A stretch of 36,553 nt of DNA from assembly GCA_045657105.1 (NCBI GenBank), contig JAZOSN010000023.1:1-36553 (forward strand), in the 5' to 3' direction. This stretch comes from SIG672 sp045657105. Lineage in GTDB: Bacteria; Bacillota; Clostridia; Oscillospirales; CAG-272. Positions 16,396-24,567 of this stretch are shown piece by piece. The position numbers and the translations under genes are program-made. The notes under the pieces are model-generated. The model worked only from the letters and a program-made list of their open reading frames with translations, had not been told where the DNA came from and searched no databases. How positions within the stretch are numbered: the first letter of the stretch is position 1; each line of letters starts with the position of its first letter.

Positions 16396-17121
16396 TTAGT
16401 TATCCTCCGTATGATCGGAAGCGCCGAGAAGCTCTCTGATGTCTGCGGCGAGAGAAATATCCGCAGAAACGTCGTAGCCTGCGCCACCCTTTGATTTTAT
16501 CTTACGCTCGAGCTTTCGCAGATGAATAGAAGCATACTCTCTGAAAAGCTCGGTGTTTTTTTTGATATTCACAGGTCCGAGAAGCGCCTGAACGGGCGAG
16601 ATCGCGCCCGAAACGCCGGTATAAGTAAAGACGGCGACCTGATAGATCATATGTCCGTCCCGAACGAGCGACTCGTCCTCTACCGAATATCCTGCCCTGA
16701 AAAGACCTTCGCGAAGCTCGGAGAACGAGGACATCGGCTGAATAAGAAGGCGCACTCCCTCTTTTCTTGTATAATCGCACTCTGTGACTATTCTGAGTAT
16801 AAGCTCTCCGCCCATTCCGCAGATCATAATATCGTCGGGAGCGTGGCGCTCTATACCGTCAAGACCGTCCGCGCGGTAGACCGTAACCTTATCCGACACC
16901 TGATAGAACTCAACGTTATCCCGTGTGTGGACGAGCGGGCCTTCCCTCACGTCGGTAGCAACTGCACTTTTTGCAATTCCCTTTTTAAGCAGATATATCG
17001 GCAGATACGCGTGATCCGTGCCGACGTCTGCGACGAGTGCATCCTGTCTTACAAATCTCGCGACCTCCAAAAGACGCTTTGAAATGTCGGGAAGCGGAAA
17101 GCTTCTGCTTTTATTTATCAC
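16396..17121 (-). CDS. trmK: tRNA (adenine(22)-N1)-methyltransferase TrmK
   Basis: A 241-aa class I SAM-dependent methyltransferase of the TrmK (YqfN) family, which forms m1A22 in tRNA. Motif I is LVADVGTDHAYLPIYLLKKG (about 28-47). A catalytic-type segment, DDIMICGMGGELILRIV, lies near residue 97, followed by LLIQPMSSFSELREGL. The C-terminal part (about 180-241) is the family's coiled-coil extension, rich in Lys/Arg/Glu. It sits between the DUF1858 gene (5 bp upstream) and the Nif3-like gene (0 bp), the usual trmK-nif3 pair. Confidence 0.93.
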   Translation of the reverse strand: MINKSRSFPLPDISKRLLEVARFVRQDALVADVGTDHAYLPIYLLKKGIAKSAVATDVREGPLVHTRDNVEFYQVSDKVTVYRADGLDGIERHAPDDIMICGMGGELILRIVTECDYTRKEGVRLLIQPMSSFSELREGLFRAGYSVEDESLVRDGHMIYQVAVFTYTGVSGAISPVQALLGPVNIKKNTELFREYASIHLRKLERKIKSKGGAGYDVSADISLAADIRELLGASDHTEDN

Positions 17122-17126
17122 CTGAA

Positions 17127-17327
17127 TTATTTGGTTGCGAAATGATCGTTAAGCTTGTCCACGAGCTCGTCTGCATCAACGCCGTGAACCGAGCAAGCCA
17201 TTTCGATACTTTCACCCGTTGCCGAGGGGCAACCAAGACAGTGCATTCCTATTTCAAGAAAATATTTAGCGGTGGAAACGTCTGCTCTCAGTACGTCCCC
17301 GATTATTGAATCCTTAGTAACTACCAT
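17127..17327 (-). CDS. DUF1858 domain protein (CxxC redox-type small protein)
   Basis: A 66-aa protein consisting of a single DUF1858 domain, the kind also found fused to or near hybrid-cluster proteins in anaerobes. The key motif is GMHCLGCPSATGESIEMAC (27-45), where the CxxC pair (C30, C33) may be redox-active or bind a metal. The start ATG at 17327 has an AAGGAG ribosome binding site, and the gene is the first of the DUF1858-trmK-nif3 unit driven by the consensus promoter at 17382-17410. Exact function unknown. Confidence 0.85.
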   Translation of the reverse strand: MVVTKDSIIGDVLRADVSTAKYFLEIGMHCLGCPSATGESIEMACSVHGVDADELVDKLNDHFATK

Positions 17328-17381
17328 TTTTATCTCCTTTAAAAACCGTTATTTGATAATATTATTATAATTATTCAAACA

Positions 17382-17410
17382 ATTATAACACAGAAAAATA
17401 ACCCTGTCAA
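17382..17410 (-). promoter_or_regulatory. Consensus sigma-A promoter of the DUF1858-trmK-nif3 unit
   Basis: On the minus strand, a perfect -35 TTGACA (17405-17410), a 17-base spacer and a perfect -10 TATAAT (17382-17387), 55 bases before the ATG. Confidence 0.85.
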
Positions 17411-17440
17411 GCATAATTGAAATTATTTTCCATATCCCTC

Positions 17441-17469
17441 TTGAATTAACTGCGAAAATATGCTAAAAT
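17441..17469 (+). promoter_or_regulatory. Sigma-A promoter of the HIT gene
   Basis: TTGAAT (17441-17446), 17-base spacer, TAAAAT (17464-17469), 29 bases before the ATG. It is divergent from the promoter at 17382-17410 without overlapping it. Confidence 0.6.
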
Positions 17470-17497
17470 TAGAAAAAATCTCAAGGAGAAATCAAAC

Positions 17498-17836
17498 ATG
17501 GACTGCCTTTTCTGCAAAATCATAAACGGTGACATTCCTTCCAAAAAGGTATACGAGGACGAAAGCGTATTTGCTTTTTACGACATAGCTCCTCAGGCTC
17601 CCGTTCACATTCTTGTTATCCCCAAGACTCACATTCCCTCGATGGACGGGATCTCCTGTGAAAACGCCGACGTCGTAGCAAAGATATTCTCGGTAATTCC
17701 GAAGATTGCCGCAGATGCAGGGCTTTCAAACGGTTACAGAGTTATCTCTAACTGCGGAAGCGACGCCTGCCAGAGTGTAAAGCATCTGCATTTTCACATT
17801 CTCGGCGGAGCTCAGCTTAGCGAGAAAATGGCATAA
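17498..17836 (+). CDS. HIT family nucleotide-binding hydrolase
   Basis: A 112-aa histidine triad protein of the Hint branch, which hydrolyses phosphoramidate bonds in AMP-linked compounds. The N-terminal CLFCKIINGDIPSKKVYED (3-21), the central APVHILVIPKTHIPS and the active-site HLHFHILGG near the C-terminus are all present. C3 and C6, together with a central His, match the zinc-binding residues found in many bacterial Hint proteins. It is a single-gene unit with its own promoter and a terminator 10 bp downstream. The length fits the family (about 110-115 aa). Confidence 0.95.
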   Translation: MDCLFCKIINGDIPSKKVYEDESVFAFYDIAPQAPVHILVIPKTHIPSMDGISCENADVVAKIFSVIPKIAADAGLSNGYRVISNCGSDACQSVKHLHFHILGGAQLSEKMA

Positions 17837-17845
17837 TAAAGCAAA

Positions 17846-17875
17846 AAACAAGCCGAAAATTCGGCTTGTTTTTAT
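17846..17875. terminator. Bidirectional intrinsic terminator
   Basis: A stem of about 9 bp, ACAAGCCGA pairing with TCGGCTTGT, with a short A/T loop and flanking A and T runs. It lies between the HIT gene and the convergent 608-aa gene, whose last codon it touches. Confidence 0.88.
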
Positions 17876-19698
17876 TTTTGCATAAGTAAAAATCTCGCGG
17901 CAATTTCACTATCAAGTCTGCCTACGGCGTACTGCCCTCTGAGTGTGCGAGGAAAAGATTTTCCGACGATCTCATCTTTGATCGACCTTTCGAGAAATTC
18001 TTTATAACTGCTAAGAGAAAACTCCTGCACAAGCGAAAGAAGCGTCATATCCGAAGCCGCGCTTCTCACAAGTCTGTTTTCCCGCCTCTCTTTAAGTGCG
18101 GCGCAAAGAATTTCCTTTGCTCTTTTGTCACCGATAAGCTCGCGCACGCGCTTATTTGAAAGCAGGACTCCGCTTGCCTGCGGAGTGAAGCATTTTTCGC
18201 CCTTCAAATGAAGTTCGTCGTCTTCGCTTCGACGGTAGCAGGACGGACAGACGTATATTCCCTGTCCGCTAAGCTCAAGCTCTCCGTAATAAACGTTCGA
18301 AAGACTACGCCTGCACATATCGCAGTCACCGTAAACAAATCTCGGTTTTTTGACAGAGCTCTCGCGCTCAGGCGCATTCAGAGAAACTCTGCTTCCGTAA
18401 GCGAAATATCCGACCGCACTCTCGAGCATAGCCCTCGCTCTTCGCTCTGCGCTTCCGCTATCGTTATGAAGCACGAGCGAATTTTCCTTGCAAAATTCGG
18501 TAAAACGAAGTATCGCGTCGGCGGATTCAACGGTTGCTTCAAGCGATCCGTGAAGCTGTACGCCACACCCTAAAATTTCGTCCGAAATATCTCTTTCCGC
18601 GCCCGAAAACGGCATCATACCGAGCGAGCACTCGCCAAGCTGAGCGTACATCGCGCTTTTCATCATCGCGAAATTTTCTTTGATAAATTCAGGGCTTCCG
18701 ATATACTGTGCAAAGTCGAGCATCGCCGACATAAGTCTTGCACAAGACAGAGAAAAATTCGAGAAATACTGCTCATACTGAGAATCGAAGCTTCCGTATA
18801 CCTGATAGAAGGTCTTGTCCTTTTTAAATCTGTTACAGAAAAATTCAAGAGCTCTTCGGGCGCGATCTGCAAGACCAAATTTCAGAAATGCACCGACGAT
18901 TTGCTTTACCGACTGCATTCTGATTACCATCTCCGAGTGAGAAGCCAGAACTCCGCCCTCACGCGCCTGATGAGCTAAAAGGAGCAAAAGCGCCTCCTTC
19001 TCATCTTCATTATCTGTACGCGAAAGGATCTCGCTTACGCAGCTCTCGCTCTCGTCGGCTATTTTAGAGCTTCCCTCGAAATAGGATCCATCGTCAAGCG
19101 CGATACGCGCGTTTTTGAGGCAGTCTTCTCCGCTTCCCGAAACGAAAATGAGTCTTGATTTTCCTGCGAGAATATCCACCGAATTTCCGTCTGCGGTAAG
19201 CTTAGCGTCGCCGTCCGCAATAACGAGCATCTTCGTTTCCTTTGCAGTGGACAGATTTTTATAAAACCCGACACCCTTCGGCAAAACAAGGCAGAGGACG
19301 TCGTAATTTTTGCGCCCTATGCGATAACCCTTGTAAAGGCTCTTTCTCACGTAAGGCGCAATACTGAAATTCAGAGAAAATGGACGGATATTTTCACAGT
19401 ACCTGATAAATATATCACTGTGACAGCTGACGAGATCAACCATACGGGCGTCCTCGATAATTTTAGTTATTCGGTCGCCGCGTGAAAAGTTATGATATAT
19501 CCTTGAAAATATGCTATGTCGCAGAGTCGCGGCACTGTTTATACGCTCGCTTTGTGTATGATCGTAAAGCTCGCCGAAATCAGAATTTATCCCGAGAAAT
19601 GGCGCGCTCGTATATCCGCCCGCGTATATTTCGGATATTTCGCTTCCCTGCAAGTACAGGAGCATATTTCCGTTTCCGATAAATTGTTCCTTATTCAT
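17872..19698 (-). CDS. Unknown 608-aa protein, helical-repeat (six-hairpin-like) with a CxxC...CxxC insert
   Basis: I do not recognise a named family. Residues 1-200 look like a beta-rich domain (NMLLYLQGSEISEIYAGG..., DVLCLVLPKGVGFY, KMLVIADGDAKLTADG). Residues 235-435 are strongly helical, with LLLLAHQAREGGVLASHSE (237-255) and repeated amphipathic helices reminiscent of (alpha/alpha)6 glycosidase-like barrels. This is a resemblance by pattern only. Around 459-487 is a zinc-ribbon-like unit (C459, C462, C484, C487). The last 100 residues are helical and basic. There is no signal peptide, so it is probably cytoplasmic. It is translationally coupled to the DUF1836 gene by a 4-bp overlap, which points to a joint function. 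Confidence 0.72.
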   Translation of the reverse strand: MNKEQFIGNGNMLLYLQGSEISEIYAGGYTSAPFLGINSDFGELYDHTQSERINSAATLRHSIFSRIYHNFSRGDRITKIIEDARMVDLVSCHSDIFIRYCENIRPFSLNFSIAPYVRKSLYKGYRIGRKNYDVLCLVLPKGVGFYKNLSTAKETKMLVIADGDAKLTADGNSVDILAGKSRLIFVSGSGEDCLKNARIALDDGSYFEGSSKIADESESCVSEILSRTDNEDEKEALLLLLAHQAREGGVLASHSEMVIRMQSVKQIVGAFLKFGLADRARRALEFFCNRFKKDKTFYQVYGSFDSQYEQYFSNFSLSCARLMSAMLDFAQYIGSPEFIKENFAMMKSAMYAQLGECSLGMMPFSGAERDISDEILGCGVQLHGSLEATVESADAILRFTEFCKENSLVLHNDSGSAERRARAMLESAVGYFAYGSRVSLNAPERESSVKKPRFVYGDCDMCRRSLSNVYYGELELSGQGIYVCPSCYRRSEDDELHLKGEKCFTPQASGVLLSNKRVRELIGDKRAKEILCAALKERRENRLVRSAASDMTLLSLVQEFSLSSYKEFLERSIKDEIVGKSFPRTLRGQYAVGRLDSEIAARFLLMQK

Positions 19699-20276
19699 TT
19701 TTCAAGCTTTTCGAAAAGCTCATTTGCAAGATTGGCCGCAGTAGAAGCAAAGTAGGCTACTATAATGATTTCAAGTGCACTGTCAAGTCTTTTCTTTGCT
19801 CCCTCGCAGGGCTCAACGTATTTTTCAGAGGTAGTCTGCATTATGAGGCTACGGAGCTCCTCGGTACTGCTAAAACCCTTTTCGGTGTAGCTTTCGTAAA
19901 TATCGCATATATATCCGTAAAGCTCTGCCTCGGATATAATATCGTCGCTGGCGTCGTTTATCATTCCGTTTATATAATGCAGAATGTAGTCTATCTTTTC
20001 GAGCATCATCGTATTTCTCATCATATTTATTATGAGTATTCTCGCGAGCTGTTCCTTGGAATATCTCTTATTTACGGTATTTCCGAGCCAACCGCGCTTT
20101 ACCCAGTTTTGAAGAGTCGAGCCGTCAACTCCCGATATTTCTCTTATCTGACTAAGCATAAGTCCGCTTGAAACGAAGAATATCTTATTTAGAAAATCAA
20201 TTCCGCTTACGTTCCCAAACGCTTTCTTTTCAAGCACTGTGCCCGGAATAAGACCGGTATCAATAGTGTATTTCAT
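19695..20276 (-). CDS. DUF1836 domain protein (putative MerR-like DNA-binding regulator)
   Basis: A 193-aa protein of the DUF1836 family. The helix-turn-helix-like part is LSQIREISGVDGSTLQNWVKRGWLGNTVNKRYSKEQLARILIINMM (about 41-86), with the family-typical NWVKRGW and KRYSKEQLARILIIN segments that resemble MerR-type DNA recognition. The remaining helical half (90-193) is probably an oligomerisation or sensing region. Experimental function for the family is lacking to my knowledge. The stop overlaps the start of the 608-aa gene by 4 bp. A consensus promoter lies upstream at 20339-20367. Confidence 0.85.
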   Translation of the reverse strand: MKYTIDTGLIPGTVLEKKAFGNVSGIDFLNKIFFVSSGLMLSQIREISGVDGSTLQNWVKRGWLGNTVNKRYSKEQLARILIINMMRNTMMLEKIDYILHYINGMINDASDDIISEAELYGYICDIYESYTEKGFSSTEELRSLIMQTTSEKYVEPCEGAKKRLDSALEIIIVAYFASTAANLANELFEKLEK

Positions 20277-20338
20277 ATTTTATTTCCATTCCTTTCATCG
20301 TGTCTGAAAAAAGCTGTACTTTATCCTGAACTGACAAG

Positions 20339-20367
20339 ATTATATCACGCGTTCACGGGATTGTCAA
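20339..20367 (-). promoter_or_regulatory. Consensus sigma-A promoter of the DUF1836/608-aa operon
   Basis: On the minus strand, TTGACA (20362-20367), a 17-base spacer and TATAAT (20339-20344). Both hexamers are perfect, 63 bases before the ATG. Confidence 0.85.
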
Positions 20368-20414
20368 GCAAAGTAAAAATATTTTTACAAACTGTTTAAC
20401 AAATTATTATTCTA

Positions 20415-20443
20415 TTGACTTTTTTTGACCTATGTGGTAACAT
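20415..20443 (+). promoter_or_regulatory. Possible promoter of the flippase gene
   Basis: TTGACT (20415-20420) and TAACAT (20438-20443) with a 17-base spacer. An alternative -10 CATAAT begins at 20441. The assignment between these is uncertain. Confidence 0.4.
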
Positions 20444-20481
20444 AATACAGTAATAAGTTAATTATAAGAAAAGGTATATAT

Positions 20482-22017
20482 ATGAAAGTCGATCAAAGAA
20501 AAGTAGGATCTATCCTATCCTACGTACAAATGGGGCTTGGCGTCATAATAAGTATAATTTATACGCCCGCTATGCTCCGCCTGCTCGGACAAAGCGAGTA
20601 CGGTCTTTACAACACGGTAGCCTCGACTATCTCTATGATGTCGGTGCTCAGTCTTGGCTTTAATAGCGGATATATTCGCTATTACAGTAAATACAAGAGA
20701 AACAACGATAAGGAATCCATTTACAAACTAAACGGACTATATCTCACGATATTCTCGATAATCGGTATAATCGCCCTGCTCTGCGGACTTTTCCTCTCGT
20801 TCAATCTTCATATGGTGTTTGACGAAGGTCTGTCGGCAAGCGAGTACAAGACGGCAACCGTCCTTATGCTCCTTCTGACCTTTAACCTCGCAATTTCCTT
20901 CCCGATGAGCGTTTTCGGAAACATCGTATCCTCTCACGAAAAATTCATTTTCGCAAAGATATTCAGAATAGGAAAGACCGTTTTAGGACCTTTCGTCAAC
21001 ATTCTTTTGCTTCTCAGCGGTTACAAGTCGATAGCTATGGTCGCTTCGTCTGTAACTCTTGCACTGATAGTTGACGTGATCTATCTCTTCTACGTTTTCA
21101 AAGTATTAAAGCAAAAATTCGTTTTCGGTGTTCCCGAAAAGGGCGTTTTCAAGAGTCTTTTTGCTTACACCGGATTTATCGCGCTCAATATGATAGTAGA
21201 CCAGATAAATCTAAACATCGACAAGGTGCTTCTCACAAGATTTCACGGTCCGGAGGTTACCGCCGTTTACTCGGTCGGATATTCTCTGCACCACTATTTC
21301 CAGATGTTCTCAACGTCAATATCCGGAGTATTCGCGCCTACCGTTCACAGGCTCGTTAACGAATCAAAGAACAACGTTGCAAAATTGAAGGAGGTTCTGA
21401 CCACTCTCATTACCAAGGTCGGACGAGTTCAGTTCCTTATCCTTGCGCTTCTCGCAAGCGGTATCGTTTTCTTCGGAAAACAGTTCATTCAGTTCTGGGC
21501 AGGTGACGGATACGAAGAGTCATATATCGTTGCTCTTTTCCTCGTAATTCCAGCAACGATCCCACTTATACAGAACGTCGGAATAGAGGCTCAACGTGCT
21601 CAAAACAAGCATCAGTTCAGAGCTATCGCATACGCTATAATGGCAGTTATAAATCTTGCAATTTCTATTTACCTCGGTAAAAAATACGGTGCGGCAGGAA
21701 GCGCACTCGGTACTGCCATAGCGGTAACGCTCGCAAACGGACTTATTATGAACATCTATTATCATAAAGAGTGCAACATAGATATTATAAAGTTCTGGAA
21801 AAGCATACTCCGTATGTCGTTAGGTCTTATAATCCCGATAATTGCGGGAATTCTTATAACTCGCTTTGCGGATCTCACCAATATTTACGTGTTCATCGGC
21901 GGCATCGCCGTCTACTCGCTCATATACGCTATCTCCATGTGGTTTATCGGAATGAACGATTACGAAAAGGAACTCGTCACGACTCCACTTAAAAAAGTAT
22001 TTAAAAAGCGCAGATAA
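20482..22017 (+). CDS. Oligosaccharide/lipid-linked sugar flippase (Wzx-type, MOP superfamily)
   Basis: A 511-aa integral membrane protein with about 12-14 predicted transmembrane segments, of the polysaccharide biosynthesis (PST/Wzx) group of the MOP exporter superfamily. The N-terminus VGSILSYVQMGLGVIISIIYTPAMLRLLGQSEYGLYNTVAS is the typical first-helix signature (LG.SEYGLY), and NLNIDKVLLTRFHGPEVTAVYSVGY in the middle and KKYGAAGSALGTAIAVTLAN near the end are also standard. Such proteins move undecaprenyl-linked oligosaccharides across the membrane for surface polysaccharide assembly. No glycosyltransferases are adjacent, so it is a stand-alone flippase here and its substrate is unknown. 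Its own terminator follows at 22031. Confidence 0.9.
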   Translation: MKVDQRKVGSILSYVQMGLGVIISIIYTPAMLRLLGQSEYGLYNTVASTISMMSVLSLGFNSGYIRYYSKYKRNNDKESIYKLNGLYLTIFSIIGIIALLCGLFLSFNLHMVFDEGLSASEYKTATVLMLLLTFNLAISFPMSVFGNIVSSHEKFIFAKIFRIGKTVLGPFVNILLLLSGYKSIAMVASSVTLALIVDVIYLFYVFKVLKQKFVFGVPEKGVFKSLFAYTGFIALNMIVDQINLNIDKVLLTRFHGPEVTAVYSVGYSLHHYFQMFSTSISGVFAPTVHRLVNESKNNVAKLKEVLTTLITKVGRVQFLILALLASGIVFFGKQFIQFWAGDGYEESYIVALFLVIPATIPLIQNVGIEAQRAQNKHQFRAIAYAIMAVINLAISIYLGKKYGAAGSALGTAIAVTLANGLIMNIYYHKECNIDIIKFWKSILRMSLGLIIPIIAGILITRFADLTNIYVFIGGIAVYSLIYAISMWFIGMNDYEKELVTTPLKKVFKKRR

Positions 22018-22030
22018 GCCTTGCCAATCT

Positions 22031-22066
22031 CTACCCTCGCACCGATATAATTGCGAGGGTAGTTTT
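22031..22066 (+). terminator. Intrinsic terminator of the flippase gene
   Basis: A perfect 11-bp stem, CTACCCTCGCA (22031-22041) with TGCGAGGGTAG (22052-22062), a 10-base loop, then TTTT. Confidence 0.85.
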
Positions 22067-22150
22067 GTAAGAGTTCATCGCTTTATCTATCTAAATTGCA
22101 CAATTATTTTTCTCGGTTTTATGCATATATACAAAATCTCTTGGTTGTTA

Positions 22151-22179
22151 TTGACAATCTCGTGATTGTGTGTTATAAT
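22151..22179 (+). promoter_or_regulatory. Consensus sigma-A promoter of the membrane-protein cassette, with a spacer palindrome
   Basis: TTGACA (22151-22156), a 17-base spacer and TATAAT (22174-22179). Both hexamers are perfect, 43 bases before the ATG at 22223. The inverted repeat ACAATC-TCGT-GATTGT (22154-22169) lies across the -35 edge and spacer, the right position for a repressor operator. Confidence 0.8.
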
Positions 22180-22222
22180 CTAAGCAAGGTAATAATTTTG
22201 GTTCAAGGGAGGCAAAGCAGAT

Positions 22223-22957
22223 ATGAAAAAACTTTTCACAAAGCTGCGAGGCATAAGTGTAATAACCTACATATTTGCGGCAATGCTCATCTTTCTTTTG
22301 CTTTTTGGACCCTTAGAGCCGTATGAGCTTGCCATAGGTTGGGGATTTAACCCCATCGAAAATCCCGTTCTTGCCCAGATCATAGGATACGCCAACATTG
22401 CGCTTATAATCGCAGGCGTTATAATCGTATATGCAATAATATTCCCCCTGCTTCGTTTGATACTCAGGCGAATAGGCGCGTACATTTCAATATTTTTCGT
22501 TTGTATAAGATCGGGCGCAAAAATGAAGCTGAAACGCCTGCCGCTTGCTTCCCTGTTAAGAGTCGGCACCAAAGGAGATATTCACATAAAGTCAAACGGC
22601 GAAAGCATTCAAGTCCATTTTATAGACGTTGTCGGAAGAGCGCGTATATTCACTCTGATCGACGACAAAAAGTACGATATATGCAAAACCGTTCCCGACA
22701 GGATCAAGGGCTTCGCTTTCGGATTTCGTGCAGGCGGTGTTATGATTGCAAACAGCAAGCCGTACAAAAGCCGCACGTTTTCCTTTCCCGATTTCCAAGA
22801 AAAGGACGGCAAGCATATTATCGTAATTGATCCTTTGCCTATGGAAACACGGTACGTTGACGGAAGCGTCACAAGACAACTTTACAGTGCTTACAGCATC
22901 GGAAATATAGTTTTTTACGAGCTTAGTGACTTGTTAAAACTGCTCAAAAGAATTTAA
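22223..22957 (+). CDS. Unknown membrane protein, cassette gene 1 (244 aa)
   Basis: I do not recognise a family. Two hydrophobic regions are visible: about 10-32 (GISVITYIFAAMLIFLLLFGPL) and about 50-80 (IIGYANIALIIAGVIIVYAIIFPLLRLIL). A cytoplasmic-looking domain of about 150 residues follows. It opens with a basic segment, FFVCIRSGAKMKLKRLPLASLL, and ends with HIIVIDPLPM..., then YSIGNIVFYELSDLLKLLKRI. Gene 2 is clearly a paralogue: it repeats the FFVC.(K/R)SG.KMKLKRLP and YSIGN(I/V).(F/Y)Y...(L/F)LK(L/F)LKRI blocks. GGGAGG lies 11 bases before the ATG. First gene after the strong promoter at 22151; gene 2 begins 11 bp downstream. Confidence 0.72.
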   Translation: MKKLFTKLRGISVITYIFAAMLIFLLLFGPLEPYELAIGWGFNPIENPVLAQIIGYANIALIIAGVIIVYAIIFPLLRLILRRIGAYISIFFVCIRSGAKMKLKRLPLASLLRVGTKGDIHIKSNGESIQVHFIDVVGRARIFTLIDDKKYDICKTVPDRIKGFAFGFRAGGVMIANSKPYKSRTFSFPDFQEKDGKHIIVIDPLPMETRYVDGSVTRQLYSAYSIGNIVFYELSDLLKLLKRI

Positions 22958-22968
22958 GGAGATAAAAT

Positions 22969-23733
22969 ATGAGGCGTCAGAAAAAACGCAGAGAGATAAG
23001 CGCCCTGCACGTTATAGCGTTCTTAACTATTTTTACGGTAATTGCGCCTTATCTCCTATATCTTCTTTTCGTTTTTATCGCTCGGATCGTCGAGATTGCA
23101 AACGATATAGAGTATTATATCCTCATATTTCGCTCTTTTGCGCTTATCGGTTTATGGATCACTCTGTTCTTTGTAGCTTGGTTCTTTGTTTTGCCCGTCG
23201 TTCTATTTGTTTTCAGACGAATGAGGTGCTACTTTTCCCTCTTTTTCGTTTGCAGAAAAAGCGGCTTTAAAATGAAGCTCAAACGCTTACCCTTTCGTTC
23301 GCTGTTCGGACCAGACTCCGGCGGCGACATAGAGATAACCGGTAGCGGTGAGTCTTTCGCTCTCCACTTTATCGATGTCGTTTTCAGAGCACACAGAGGC
23401 TTTAACTTAATAAGTGATAAGGAATATTCGATTATCAAAAGAGCGCCGAGCCACGGTATCTGGGGAGGCGGATTTAACAGAGGAAAATTTCTTTTTCCGA
23501 TAGCCGTTTCCTATTCGAGTATGCCTATCTCATACACAGTACGCTCTTTTCCCGAGTTTGACACTCAAAATTCAAAGCATATTATAATAGTCCACCCCAC
23601 TCCCAATCACTGCGTTTTCACCGACAGGTCGGCGGGAGAGGAAGGCACACGTCCTGTTTATAACGGTTACAGCATCGGAAATGTCACATATTACAGTATC
23701 CACGGATTTTTGAAGTTTTTAAAGCGCATCTGA
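22969..23733 (+). CDS. Unknown membrane protein, cassette gene 2 (254 aa), paralogue of gene 1
   Basis: Family not recognised. Two or three transmembrane segments fill about 12-38 (HVIAFLTIFTVIAPYLLYLLFVFI) and 50-86 (LIFRSFALIGLWITLFFVAWFFVLPVVLFVF). The soluble domain shares with gene 1 the entry block SLFFVCRKSGFKMKLKRLPFRSLFG, a GDIEI..SGESFALHFIDVVFRA block (gene 1 has GDIHI.SNGESIQVHFIDVVGRA), the FP(E/D)F block and the closing YSIGN...LKFLKRI. The duplication is old, since similarity is confined to blocks. Transcribed with gene 1 (11-bp gap). A GGAG-type ribosome binding site (AAGGAG) precedes the ATG. Confidence 0.72.
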   Translation: MRRQKKRREISALHVIAFLTIFTVIAPYLLYLLFVFIARIVEIANDIEYYILIFRSFALIGLWITLFFVAWFFVLPVVLFVFRRMRCYFSLFFVCRKSGFKMKLKRLPFRSLFGPDSGGDIEITGSGESFALHFIDVVFRAHRGFNLISDKEYSIIKRAPSHGIWGGGFNRGKFLFPIAVSYSSMPISYTVRSFPEFDTQNSKHIIIVHPTPNHCVFTDRSAGEEGTRPVYNGYSIGNVTYYSIHGFLKFLKRI

Positions 23734-23766
23734 GTAATATCATTTGCCAAGTTTAAAGGAGATTTT

Positions 23767-24552
23767 ATGCTCTCATTTCTGTATTTTTTGATGCACACCT
23801 CACTTATGGTCCTGGCGCACGTTTTCCCCGATCTAATCGGACTTTTTCTGATATTATCGGTTATTATCGTTTCGTACGTCTGGTTTCGTCGAAGCAGCAG
23901 ATTTCTCTTTAAAGCGCGCTTTTACAGAGGACTCTTCATTCTTCCCCTGCTCGTGCTCGCCATTATCGCGATAGATTCAAAGATAGGTTTTTTCGCGCTT
24001 TGGCTACTCTACGCGGTCGTGCTGCTTATAAACTACATTATTCCGATCTCTAAATTTATCATCTTCCGACTCCGCATCTATTTTCGAGCAAAAAGACTTG
24101 AAAGCAACTCGGACGCCCGTTCGGACATTAGCTTTTTTAAAGCGCTTCTGTTCGGATCTCACACGCCGTATATTTTCACCGTCGAAACGGCAAAAAGATC
24201 GGTAAGCATCGGCGTACTCGGATCTATAAGCTCTTCGAGGTACATTTTCGGGCGTAGCACGATCGTTTCACAGAAATTCGGAAACGGCAAGGCTTATATG
24301 ATCGAGGACATCGCAGAGATCGAAAAATTCGAAGAGGATATGGAATATATTTTTCCGAGCATCGGACCGTCCTTTCTCGGCGGAAAGTACAAATGCGATC
24401 TTCCCGACACCTCAGACACCGACGAGGTTCTTCTTATCATTCACCCGAACAGTTACGTGCAGGAAGGCGACAATGTCGTCGGAATGGGCGTTCACGTCGG
24501 AAAATATATGCCCGTAAGCATTAAAACTGCATTTGCGATACTCAAAAGTTAA
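23767..24552 (+). CDS. Unknown membrane protein, cassette gene 3 (261 aa), divergent relative of genes 1-2
   Basis: Family not recognised. It has more hydrophobic segments than genes 1-2, about four before residue 100: FLYFLMHTSLMVLAHVF, LIGLFLILSVIIVSYVWF, GLFILPLLVLAIIAI and FALWLLYAVVLLINYI. A soluble domain follows. The end, EVLLIIHPNSYV then VHVGKYMPVSIKTAFAILKS, has the same layout as the HIIIVHP...YSIGN...FLKFLK end of gene 2, which suggests a distant third paralogue. This is an eye alignment, so homology is likely but unproven. AAAGGAG lies 8 bases before the ATG. The gaps to its neighbours are 33 and 15 bp, consistent with one transcript. Confidence 0.68.
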   Translation: MLSFLYFLMHTSLMVLAHVFPDLIGLFLILSVIIVSYVWFRRSSRFLFKARFYRGLFILPLLVLAIIAIDSKIGFFALWLLYAVVLLINYIIPISKFIIFRLRIYFRAKRLESNSDARSDISFFKALLFGSHTPYIFTVETAKRSVSIGVLGSISSSRYIFGRSTIVSQKFGNGKAYMIEDIAEIEKFEEDMEYIFPSIGPSFLGGKYKCDLPDTSDTDEVLLIIHPNSYVQEGDNVVGMGVHVGKYMPVSIKTAFAILKS

Positions 24553-24567
24553 AAGAGGGAGAACAAA

